From Apostichopus parvimensis (Eukaryota > Echinodermata > Holothuroidea > Aspidochirotida > Stichopodidae), in the NCBI GenBank assembly GCA_000934455.1, contig KN890034.1:814-30656 (forward strand): a stretch of 29,843 bases of DNA. Reading direction: 5' to 3'. Positions 10,940-21,000 of this stretch are shown here, one piece after another. Below the pieces are notes generated by a model. It was not told the DNA's origin, ran no database searches, and saw nothing but the letters and a program-made list of their open reading frames with translations. Both the position numbers and the translations under genes were made by a program. Each line of letters begins with the position of its first letter. The first letter of the stretch is position 1.

Positions 10940-11000
10940 AACTAGATCACTGTTACACTCAGGGATTCAAAGGGAAGATGACAAATTGTGTGATCTAGTT
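10940..11000. repeat. 11-bp perfect inverted repeat
   Basis: AACTAGATCAC (10940-10950) and GTGATCTAGTT (10990-11000) are exact reverse complements separated by 39 nt. The flanks do not extend the pairing clearly. Confidence 0.7.
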
Positions 11001-12038
11001 TTCACCCTGCTGTGCAATTTCTCAGTTCTTTCAAACATCATACAGCAAGAATCTGTGTCCCAATAGCTTCAGACAGGTTTACATTAGTTCAGCTGTTGGT
11101 ATTTCTCAACAAGTGCAATCGGGTGTCACGTCTTGTTGTTGCCATTTGCCTTGCCTGAAACGAAAGCCTCCTTCCCGCTATTTTTTTTCTTTTTTACTGG
11201 TGAGCATTTTAAATATTAAGTGCGACTACAGAGCCTGCTCGACGAAGTAATCTCACTTCTGAGCAATTTCAAAGAATTTCTCAAATGAATAATTTATGAA
11301 TCAATATAGACATCATGACCTTATAGAGGATTGCTTAATGAATTAATTTGCATCTCATTAAATATATTTAAAGGTGATTTGATGGTTTATCCTTTACCGC
11401 ATGACTTTGATGTTGTTTACTTTCATTGGCAGATCTGGGAACAGCTTAAAACCACCTTCCACATAATTTAAAATTGCAAATTGCAAATTTTATAGTTTAC
11501 CATTAAAACATCCACAGACGGACACTATAGTAGAAATAATTTGAGACCTAAATATAAGATAGAAATAACTTTAAAAAATTTTTACGACTGTACTTCAGTC
11601 CAATTTATCATTGACTTTCTTTAAAAGGTCGTCAGTTATGTTTACTCCAAATTTATTCCCAGCCTTTCATATTTATTAAAATAGACAATTAGACCCACCA
11701 GTGGGAATTACTACTTTTAATAGGAAGAGTAAAAATGCTTGATGAAGTTTGAGCATGGATGAACATTCTCTGACTTTATAGCATATTTGGGGGTAGGGGA
11801 GGGGCAAGAGGAGGGGGAACATTTATACTTATGACCTTTAAAGGGATCATCTGTACCTCTTTTCACTTTTCAGTTGCACCTCAAATAAAATTTGATAGGA
11901 AATTTCTCCGAGTCCCATGTTTTCGGAAGATTCAATCCTGCCCAATTTAAACGATTCCTCTCAAGATGAGGATAATTATGAAACGGAGGATTCAAACTGC
12001 TTCATATTTGGATATATAAGTTCTAAAGGTGTTAGAGG

Positions 12039-12414
12039 CAGTGGCGGAGCGTCCATACAGTCAGGGGGGTGGCCCCCTGATGGACTCAAATGGACTGCTG
12101 GCGCCCTTTTCAGCTTTTTACCACTTTTTACTTATTCGCGATTATTTACTTTTTTATTGCACTCTCATCTACCTATTGACATTTGTCATATTTTGTTGGT
12201 GTAATTTGGCGATGACACCTATTTATTCTTCGTTTATCTGCAAATTAGCAAGGCCAGGAAAGGGTCATTTCTGGCAATCTAGGAAGTATCTTTACTCCAA
12301 AAATTTCTGTACGCTCCGCGCCAACCTGTGGTGGCGCTCCGCTTAGATAATGTCGAAAGCGCCCCTACAGACCATTCTCGCCCCCCTTGACCAATACCCC
12401 TAGCTCCGCCACTG
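12039..12414. mobile_element. hAT-type MITE, copy 2 (376 bp), inverted relative to copy 1
   Basis: It starts CAGTGGCGGAGC and ends GCTCCGCCACTG, a perfect 12-bp terminal inverted repeat. A perfect 8-bp duplication GTTAGAGG flanks it (12031-12038 and 12415-12422). The interior is the reverse complement of copy 1 with scattered differences, including shared segments around GGACTCAAATGGACTGCTGG and ACCATTCTCGCCCCC. Short plus-strand ORFs across it are chance frames. Confidence 0.96.
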
Positions 12415-12865
12415 GTTAGAGGCAGGTACTGTACTAGTGTATGTCACTTTTTACCATAGGGGAGGAATTACACTCAGTATAAAGATGACAAGAATTAATC
12501 AAAACATGGGACGTATAATACCCGATATTTGATCAGCACGGCGGTGGAGTTTATTATCGAGAAATAGTGATATCCTAAGAACACTGTCAACTTGCCCCAT
12601 ATTTCTTCTTCTTTTTCTCGTATGATAAGCAATATGCATAAAGCCTATTAAATTGATCCGGCAAATGTAAACACCCTAAGATACAAGTTCTTAATATTAA
12701 CTGACAACAGTAAGGTATATTCCATCTCCGCTGCCCTTTTCCCTCTTGTAAACACACAAACATATCCTTTTTCTGCTCATTTTTCCAGATTAAAAAACTG
12801 CCTTTTATGCCAAACAGGGTAAAAAAATATGAGTTATATTTTTGAAGATGAAAGATGTTTAATTT

Positions 12866-13009
12866 TTAGGTGATATCCTTGTGTAGATGATCGCCAGGTC
12901 GGCGATACAAATCGACTGTTCCCTTCTCGTTAAAAGAATCGTAGCGAAACAAACCCTGTAGGCTATTGATCTTCACAACAGGAACGTAGTCTCTTAGTCG
13001 GTCGACTTT
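12866..13009 (-). CDS. Candidate terminal exon, minus strand, unknown product
   Basis: On the minus strand, CTGCAGCCCTGTCTCTCTCAAG looks like a good acceptor. It is followed by 47 codons and a TAA at 12866-12868. The translation begins KVDRLRDYVPVVKINSLQGL and later has RRPGDHLHKDIT. The segment is richer in CpG than the surrounding intron, which favours past or present coding. Joined to the phase-1 netrin donor it would shift frame and stop within about 16 codons, so it is not an alternative netrin end. I do not recognise the family. It could be an exon of a nested minus-strand gene, a pseudogene fragment or chance. Confidence 0.25.
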   Translation of the reverse strand, partial: KVDRLRDYVPVVKINSLQGLFRYDSFNEKGTVDLYRRPGDHLHKDIT

Positions 13010-13344
13010 CTTGAGAGAGACAGGGCTGCAGGGGGAGTTTGACAATTTCTATGACCCCTTCAGCAGTTTTGGGATGGGTGAATGAGATGATAGGGCAAAG
13101 TATTTAACTTTTTTCAAAGTTGCATTTGTTGACTGACAATACAGGTTCAGATGAAGAAGGAATCAGAAGGGACGTTAAGAAGTCTAAATGTGAGGGATCG
13201 ATAGATGGGGGGCGGGGGGGGTAAGTGTTTGGACGCATTCCTAACGATAGGGGTAGAATGAAAATGCCAAAACAAATAACTTGATACCGTTCAGATACAA
13301 ATCTGTTCTGACAGATTTCCTGTAAACAGAGCGAATATCATGCT

Positions 13345-13351
13345 TATAAAA
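13345..13351 (+). promoter_or_regulatory. TATA-box-like element
   Basis: TATAAAA lies about 140 bp upstream of an ATG at 13488 that opens a short exon-like frame. The GC-richer stretch CTTCCGCCCGTCACCGC follows directly. Promoter function is inferred only. Confidence 0.25.
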
Positions 13352-13487
13352 TGCTTCCGCCCGTCACCGCTTGTACCTACAGCAGACCAAAGGAAAAGAA
13401 AACCCCGACCACCCGAGCATCTGAGTAAAACTTTCGTCTGAAGAGAGTATATCTCGACTCAACAAGTGCAAAGAGACAGATTCATTT

Positions 13488-13532
13488 ATGACAGGAAAAG
13501 GCCAAAAAGGGTCTCCCGTGGACAAAATTAAG
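13488..13532 (+). other. Candidate first coding exon, plus strand
   Basis: The ATG at 13488 opens 15 codons reading MTGKGQKGSPVDKIK, followed by an AAG|GTAGGA donor at 13533. A TATA-like element lies upstream. If spliced it ends in phase 0. I could not find a convincing following exon on the plus strand. Read through, the frame runs to 13757, into C-rich low-complexity sequence. Confidence 0.2.
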
Positions 13533-13691
13533 GTAGGAAGAACGCTGGTGGCTCTTCCCTGTCTCCTCCCCCTCCCCCCTTCTCATTGTAATACTGAATC
13601 AAGCCTTCAAATTTACTTTTATTACTGTCAGCATGTGATGTTTTCCCAGTCCCCCAACCCCCTCCCCCACCCCACCTACCAGTTCACCTGC

Positions 13692-13725
13692 ATCCTCAAC
13701 CCATTGGGATCCTCAACCCATTGGG
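13692..13725. repeat. 17-bp direct repeat, two copies
   Basis: ATCCTCAACCCATTGGG occurs twice in tandem, both copies exact. Confidence 0.9.
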
Positions 13726-14865
13726 TGTTCTTCCCGGTCTCCCTTAAAACATGTTGATGCAGGAACTGAAGTCACATCTGCACGAAATCCCTAGCATCTA
13801 CCATCAAAAATCTTCATTATTACCAAACTATAATCCAAAAGTTAAATTAAACATCAAGGGTAGTTTTACCAAATTTTACAAATAATAAGCATTCCCGCCA
13901 ACAAATTGTCACGATTATACAGTGGCCGTGTGTGGAACCTAATCTCGCATAAAAAAAACTTGATCGCAATCAGTAACAATGGAGAGAACAAAATTGTATT
14001 AAGGAAAATAAAATAGGTAAGAGGGGAAAGAGGGGTGGGGGGGGGGGACAGAGCAGGGTGAAATTTTAAATTGCCAGTTTAAAGACGGAATATATTTTTC
14101 TGATTTTTTTATTTTATGTACAGACTTTTATCAAAACTCTGCATACATATTTATGAAGCACCTGCCATAATTGCACGGGTTCTTTGTTATTTATTAAAAT
14201 TACCACATCACCCACATTTTGACCACTGGATAACCTTTTCTAGCCCACTAACAATAAACCGTAAGCTCCCGTTCTATTCCTGTCTTCGGCTATCCACGTG
14301 TACCACATTCTCGTAAATTCACTATTTCATAATTGTCAGCCTATTTCCTTTCTTGTTTTTAGTCTTAATTTCTCTCCTTCTTCCTTAGTTTCCTTTTCAT
14401 CTCTTTTCTTGTTTCATTCATATTTTTATTTTTTTTTTGTAGCCTATTTTAGGGGGCATTTCTGATTATCAAACTTTAACCTAACTTTAGAAAAAGCTAT
14501 CTATTCATAAAACCACCAGTCTATTTCAGTTTCACAAAGAAGAGCTGTATGGATGTATAAAGTTAAACCCCTGTGAGCCAAATGCCACCCCACCAATAAT
14601 TTCCTGGTATGTCTTTCCCAAAATATAACTTCTAAGATAAAATATGATTTTTTTTTTCTTTTTCATAAGTGGTGGACATAAAAAGTGAAAGTTAGTCCAC
14701 AGGGATATAGCCTTGTATAAAGATTTCTGACAATTCTTTTCTCCTCGATGAATACCGAGGGTTTTATGGAGTTTCTCTTCCAACAGAACAGGAAACGGTG
14801 GTGTTATTTTATCTGATTCAATTGGCATTCCTGCCTGATTTCCCAGCATGCAATTGTCTACTCAC

Positions 14866-14870
14866 CTTCG
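14866..14870 (-). CDS. NTN1: Netrin, 3' end of an exon mostly hidden in the assembly gap
   Basis: Only the last five exon bases (CGAAG) are readable. They are followed on the minus strand by a perfect GTGAGT donor. The exon ends in phase 1: GAA is Glu, and the last G joins CA of the NTR exon to give GCA (Ala). Netrins have about 30-35 residues between the proline-rich linker and this point, including the first three NTR cysteines (DC-x2-YC and the later YC). Neither the linker exon nor the NTR exon contains them, so they should lie in the Ns. The flanking linker exon also ends in phase 1, which predicts a missing exon whose length is a multiple of three. About 100 nt would fit easily in the 305-nt gap. 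The bases on the far side of the gap (15176 onward) show no acceptor or matching frame. Confidence 0.75.
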
Positions 14871-15175
14871 NNNNNNNNNNNNNNNNNNNNNNNNNNNNNN
14901 NNNNNNNNNNNNNNNNNNNNNNNNNNNNNNNNNNNNNNNNNNNNNNNNNNNNNNNNNNNNNNNNNNNNNNNNNNNNNNNNNNNNNNNNNNNNNNNNNNNN
15001 NNNNNNNNNNNNNNNNNNNNNNNNNNNNNNNNNNNNNNNNNNNNNNNNNNNNNNNNNNNNNNNNNNNNNNNNNNNNNNNNNNNNNNNNNNNNNNNNNNNN
15101 NNNNNNNNNNNNNNNNNNNNNNNNNNNNNNNNNNNNNNNNNNNNNNNNNNNNNNNNNNNNNNNNNNNNNNNNNNN
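14871..15175. other. Assembly gap (305 Ns)
   Basis: This is an unbroken run of N. Translations that cross it are artefacts. It abuts a splice donor at 14865-14866 and probably contains the remainder of a netrin exon (start of the NTR domain). Confidence 0.99.
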
Positions 15176-16259
15176 ACCAGGGAGTTTTCTTCTCAGTTAA
15201 GCCAATTCAGGCTTTATAGAAGACTTCCTTTCACATTCTAAATGTTTTTGTGATAAAACAAATAAATAAACAAAACAAATAAATCAATTTCGTTCAAGTG
15301 ATGAGTGTAGCTAAAAAAATATAACTTACCTATAAAAAGTGCAAACGTTATCCAATTTAATTAAAGTCAATATTTGAATAGTGTGCCAACAACACTTAAC
15401 TGTATGTTTTGTATTAACATACACTGTATGCTTATCAAGAAGTGGGCAACATTTCTCCACACCCTTCCCCACCCGTTCCACTGCCCCAGGCCTGGCAGGG
15501 TTCCTCTTGTAAACATCCCACAGGCACCCTTCCAAATCCCAGTCTATCCAATGAAGCTCTGATAAGTTACATGACAGTTTAAATTGACCACAATGTAAGC
15601 ATTAATAGCATCACAATATATGACAGAGCTGTCTTTTTACCTGTTTTTTTTTTTGGGGGGGGGGGTTTCTACCTCCTTATTTTTCTTCTACTTTTCTTCA
15701 TGTTTAATTTTCATAATTTCATAATTTGGTAATCTCATGACAATCATGCCATCAAAACTTCTGTGAACTTCCATTATAAAATAATTTAGTTTGCTTTTCA
15801 CTATCTGCTACAACAATTTGAAACGTTTCGCCAAGATTAACTTCACTACCACAACGAGGAACACTCTTTTCCTTAATATATACAACTAAGTATTTGTCCT
15901 TTAAAGGCCACTTTCAATTGGAGTTCTAAAAAAAGATAATTTCATGGAAAAAAATTATAAAGGTGTCTGTCTTAAACATTCTCATTATGACTCAAGCAAA
16001 GAGAGAGAGAAAGAGAGAGATTGGAAAGGCAATCAATTATCCAGGAATAAACATAAAGAAAAGTTTATATTTAGATATTAAATGTAAGCTTGCAGGCAAA
16101 TCAAAATATTTTATTCCAACAATGATAATTGACAAAAAAAAATAAAAATTAATATGCGAAAGCTTCAGAATCCTTATCGTATCATTATGCAAATTTTCCA
16201 ACATCATCTGACCCCTTGACCCCCTTGTATGTATTTAATATACAAATGAATGTGCTTAC

Positions 16260-16304
16260 CTCCATTTTCTTGAGAGGTGCCAGGGATTGATGGAGTAGGG
16301 ATTT
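16260..16304 (-). CDS. NTN1: Netrin, 45-nt linker exon between LE3 and NTR
   Basis: On the minus strand the acceptor TTATTACTTCAG precedes 45 exon bases, followed by a GTAAGC donor. The LE3 exon ends in phase 1 with a single A. Joined to AA here it gives Lys, so the protein continues CIK-IPTPSIPGTSQENG, with a final G carried into the next exon. Human netrin-1 reads CIKIPVAPP at the same point, so the Lys-Ile-Pro junction and the following Pro/Ser/Thr-rich linker agree. The exon has no stop and no methionine. It is a flexible spacer between the last laminin-type EGF module and the NTR module. The assignment rests on the splice sites, the phase agreement on both sides and the KIP motif. It is too short to identify from sequence similarity alone. 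Confidence 0.88.
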
Positions 16305-17161
16305 CTGAAGTAATAATTGAAAAGTAAAGAAAAGGAATATTAATTCAAATGATATGTATATGACATGAAAAGATAAAACTCTCCAGTAAAATGAATTTTC
16401 ATTTTTGTCATAAAGACATAAATTTGCAAACCTTTCATTATGGCAAGTTAGTATCTATATATTAATATCTTCCAGACAGATTTTGCCTAGAAAGAGAGGG
16501 GGTTATGGATGGGATGGGGAATGGTAGGATAGTGATGGGGTAGGGAGGTGGGGGGGGTTCATGTGAGCATCTCTGTCATACACATGGAAGAAAATTTGGT
16601 GTTATATCTCTTCCTGGCATTAATTAGTAAAGTGAGTCATGCGCAAGTGTTGAAAACTAAATTGTTAGTATAAAATTAAAGGCATGCTTACGTAGAGCTT
16701 ATTTACATTGACCCCAAAGGAGAAAATAGCAAACATTGTTACAACGTTACAAGTTAAATAAAACTGTTAAAGTTAACTGGTGATCCATAAGTTTCAATGC
16801 TATAGTAATTCCAGCAAAACCAGGACACAATGTAGATTTTCCTATTAAAGACAAATCATTCATTATCGACCCTCCAAAATTTAAGTTGAAAATGAAGAAG
16901 CTTTCAAAAATAATTTCTGGAGATTCTGAAATTTCGCCATTCCCCACCCCCCCCCCCCCAGGCATCTATTTGACATTTGGTCAACTATTAGGAAAATCAG
17001 ACCTTTAAATGAGTGAAAATTACATCCGAGGAGATTCATTGGACCTTTTAGCACATTTAGTCGGCAATATATTTAAACTATCAAAAGATGGATAAAAAAG
17101 ATCAGTTATATAACTGTTGCCACATTTTAGCATACCTAAAGTTACAAGAAGTTCCAAACAA

Positions 17162-17390
17162 GGAGTGTAATCTTAGTGGTTAACGCCGGTGCCTTCCAAT
17201 CATAAGGTCCCCAGTTCGAGTCACTCCAAGATTAATGTATGTCGTCCAGTTATAGAGTTGTTGACAATTCATAATCATGGACGTTAAAAATGAATCTAAG
17301 AGACTGACTTCGGGCAGCTTGCGGCTTTGATAAGCCAATGAGGCTTCTTCGCGAGTTCCTGCTTGCAGGAGGTTCTAAATACATACAAAC
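17162..17390 (+). mobile_element. tRNA-derived SINE, copy 2
   Basis: It matches the copy at 7234 along its whole length, from GGAGTGT through the tRNA-like head, the TTAATGTATGTCGTCCAGTT body and the GCGAGTTCCTGCTTGCAGGA 3' end. Its A box is damaged (AATCTTAGTGG) and it lacks one of the two TTGACAATTGACAATT repeats present in copy 1. The B box GTTCGAGTCA is kept. The target-site duplication is unclear (possibly CAAAC). Same orientation as copy 1. Confidence 0.87.
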
Positions 17391-17950
17391 TAATTTTTGC
17401 ATTTGGTACATTAAATAGAAAATTAATTAACAATTTTAGAGCAGGGTAAAGTATAGAGTGTGATAAATGTTATTCTTTCATTCATTTCCAATTTATTTAT
17501 GCAAATCATTTCTTTTTTTCCCCCCTTTTTTGGAGCTATAACCTTCAAAATTTTAAGCGGGAAGTAAATTGTCAGTATGGTTCGAAATTCAATTTGGTCC
17601 TTCCATCTGGCTCTTTCTCATCTTTTCCTCTTGTTTTCTTTTCTATCTTTCAGCACATGCAAAAAAATACTTACAATTCCAACCAAAAGAAGATGAAAAA
17701 AAAAAAATAGAGAGCTAGAATTCTGTCCAAAGCTCCAATCGTAATTAATCATAAAATTAAATTCAGAGACTGTGTGAAATTCAACTCTGTGTAAATAGCT
17801 GTTTTGTATAAATTTACAATTTTGACAAAGACATCTTCAAAGAAAAGGATGCAAATCTTTGGCAGCCGACGAGAGCCAATTCCCTTCGCCTTATTCCCGA
17901 CCGGGTTTCTTGAGAAGGAAGCTTGATAGGCAAGCCATCCCTCTGGTAGT

Positions 17951-18080
17951 TTTGGATTACAGTCGGCATGTTATGTTATGAGATTATCGTCTCCGTGGAA
18001 ACTCGCTAGTCTTGCGAATCGTGACCCCTTCGGAGACGATACCGAGTTCATAACCATGCTCGAGATCTGGCAAATCCAAA
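17951..18080. repeat. Long imperfect hairpin, about 50-bp arms
   Basis: ATCGTCTCCG (17986-17995) pairs perfectly with CGGAGACGAT (18031-18040). Further out, GCATG pairs with CATGC, and TTTGGATT (17951-17958) pairs with AATCCAAA, with small internal loops. The terminal loop is about 35 nt. The surrounding sequence is richer in CpG than the neighbouring intron. It could be a MITE remnant or a folded RNA. Confidence 0.7.
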
Positions 18081-21000
18081 AGTTTTGATTGTTACAGATT
18101 GAGCCTGAGGGGAGGTTTAAACCCACAGTATAAATCTGACTGCTTTATAAAACAGTTTCCTCATTTAGCTTTTCGAATGAAATGAAATGGGGGGGGGGGG
18201 CGAGGGTGGAAAGAGAGCATCAGGGCAAGTTAACAAGAATCGCTAGCAGAACGTGATGAAAGTCACCAATGAATTCGGTATAAACTCAGAACTGAATGTG
18301 CGACAGCATAGGTCAAAGTTGTAGCAAAGTCCACTAGTTAAAACCAAAATATGAACCCTACCATTCCCCCCCCCACACCCCCCCCCAATAAAACAAAGAA
18401 AAAACCCAAACAGTTCATAAAATACGTGGTTCAAGCTCTTTATTGGAAAGACCTCTTATGGAATTTCCCAAAAAGTCATTAAACGTTTTGCACTAAGGTA
18501 TGGTTCCTATGCATGAAAATATGTTGTTGTTACGGTATGGCTGTAAACTAATGTGTTTGCTTGGAAACTTTTCAAAGTATTTGAGTTTGACTTTGGTATT
18601 AACAATTGAGTAAAATGAGTTGAACAGCTGTACACAGGGTTCATCATTAGGTTTGATCTTTCTTGGTATTTTTTAAAGGGCCCAGACAATGTAAAACAAG
18701 TTTATCCAAAACAGAAAAATATTCCACATTATTTGTTGAAAAATTCCACCTTAATAATCGCCCCAAACTAAAGCACTCACACACAGGTTTTATTTTCTTT
18801 TTGTAATCTTTTTTGAGGGAGTATTCTCTAGATACAATATCTGTTAAAATAATGGTCATGTTATATTCTTTAGCAATTAAAATTTCATCAACATGTTACA
18901 TATTTTGTAGGAAAGATTATGTTCCTCTGTGGATAAATGATAAATGACAATAATATGAAGGGAAAAAAGATAAAAATAAACATTTTCAATTCGATGGCCA
19001 GGACAAAACATATTTCACTCTGTTGTTGCCAGGTACATTCACAAAATACTATCAAGCTTAATATATTTTACCATATAAAATGTTTTGGTTGTGATCTAAG
19101 GATGAAGTAAATTTCCAGTAATTTTGATTAGTATTCAACTTCAAACAAAGTGGTCCATTAGCTAGGTTAGTCAAATAATGCAGCAAAAATTGAAAATGTA
19201 GAGACATTCTCCAAATGTGAAATTTTATGGGTTTTTAATAAATATTAATAACGATAAAAGTGTCTGAGGAAATAAAATGTTGAAAACCAAAAAGATTCCT
19301 ATTTAATATTGACTTACTTATTGACCTTCATTTGAATAAAAAAAAATTTTCAAACCGTTTCTCTTAGTTTATTACTTGCATTATTATTTTGAGTACTGCT
19401 CGATGGGTTAAGTAAAAGCTGTTTATATAACCAAACGTACAAAATGTGGCTTTTTCGTATAAGAATCATGATTGACAATCTTAGGGATCGCTGTATTTAC
19501 ATCACGCCCAAATGTCTTTTACACTTGTTTCTATATTTTTTGACTTCTCTCCTTCTTACTCGTCCAGCAGGTCACGGCCCCTTTTAGCTAGAAATTTACT
19601 CGGTCTTTTTAGAAAAAAAAAAAGCACACAGCTTTGACAATCAGTTTTTGTCTTTGCTTTTCTATTTTGTCTTTATTTATTTATTTATCTTTTCTCTTTT
19701 TTTGGTCTGTAGCGAAAACAGAGAGAGAGAAGGCAAGGTGAAACCTCTCCAAAAAGTACCTGGTAAATGGGTTTTTATTTGTTATAGGTACTCCCTTAAG
19801 AAAACAACCAATTACTTACAAGCCTTATGCAAATTGACAGTTATGCTCAACTGCTTCCGAAAATTAGCCTCTTTTTACACCTGTTTATGAACTGCCTAGT
19901 TGTCATTGTGATCTGTGAGTACACTGGCCAGCCTGATGAATTTATGGTGAGGCTCGTTATCCTTAGCACAGATGTTAATGGACTGTTTGAGATACCTACA
20001 AAGGTCAGGGTGTACTGGACTAGTTATTCTTACCTGGCCTCTGAAGAAAGGCTTAATGTGTTTACACTACTTCCACTTACACAGGCAAAAAATAAACTCT
20101 TTACAAAAACAGAAAAAATAAAATAGGAGAACCTCTGCCAACGACTGGACGCCTTGTTAACATCAAATGTAAAGCAAGGGTCAATAAATTAATTCGTGAA
20201 TATAAACTGTCGAGATTATATATATATCGCAGTCTGGTCAAAGGAAAGATCTATGAGAAATTAACGTACGCAAGTCGAGGACGTTTGTAAATAAATAACA
20301 TTACTTTAGTTTGTTTGCAAACGATTCGAGCCTTATTATAAGATCTGTGAATTTATCCGAAAGTAAAATATATTAAATATGTTTATTTTAATTGTAAATA
20401 GGGGTCTTGCAAAAAGTGTAATTTCTTCATTTAATGTACATAATGGCAAGACCAGGATATTATATATGAGGGCCTCTTATAAGGTATCATTCATTCACAA
20501 TCGTCAAGATCAAATGCGTCCAACCACTTTGTGTTTCATGAAAAACAAACGTCTGCCACAAAGTAAATGGATTTCCAGGAAAGCATCGCCTTGGCGTTTG
20601 TACCACAACTTCAGCCAAACCGCTGCAGTTTCAGTTAAAATCAGTTTGAAGTTCATCGAACAATTGAGAGATCGAGTGATAGGATTGTCAACATTTCATC
20701 GCTACGATAGTCAGTATCAACAACACAAGAACAATCAAATTAGAGGGTTACACAATTTAAACTTTTTTCTGAAGACATTTGCTGTAGTTGTATAGTGGTC
20801 TAGTTAAATAAACTACACTATTATGGGATTTAGCATCAAACTGCAAAAATTTATCAAATTAGACACTGATATACATGTGCAATGCAGGCCTGCTTGTTAG
20901 TGTGTAAATTTGGGTCTGTTAAAATTTAATACCTGATATTTATTAGTTTATGAATAAGTTATTGGTTTTTCTCAAATTTTTAGACTTGGCTGAAAAGTAC

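Larger units (their letters stand above)
1496..14865 (-). other. Netrin last intron, about 13.4 kb
   Basis: The intron is bounded by the GTGAGT donor next to the N gap and the CATTAG acceptor of the NTR exon, and is phase 1. It hosts the tandem X-box duplication, one SINE, the CCAACCCTA minisatellite, two inverted hAT MITEs, an 11-bp inverted repeat and several exon-like pieces listed separately. Between these, for example 2850-3700, 4500-7200 and 9400-12000, I see only AT-rich unique sequence with homopolymer and purine/pyrimidine tracts and no recognisable gene. Confidence 0.85.

Noticed and set aside
12866..13009. Alternative last exon of netrin
   Set aside because: Joining it to the phase-1 donor gives a frame that stops after about 15 codons and lacks NTR features.
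14798..15241. ORFs of 123 and 147 codons crossing the N gap
   Set aside because: They consist almost entirely of unknown bases and are artefacts.
19827..20126. 99-codon plus-strand ORF with a passable-looking peptide
   Set aside because: No recognisable domain, no splice or promoter context, and overlap with another chance frame.
20379..20795. 138-codon plus-strand ORF, the longest in the window
   Set aside because: In AT-rich DNA of this length one ORF of this size is roughly expected by chance. No motif, splice context or family resemblance was seen.
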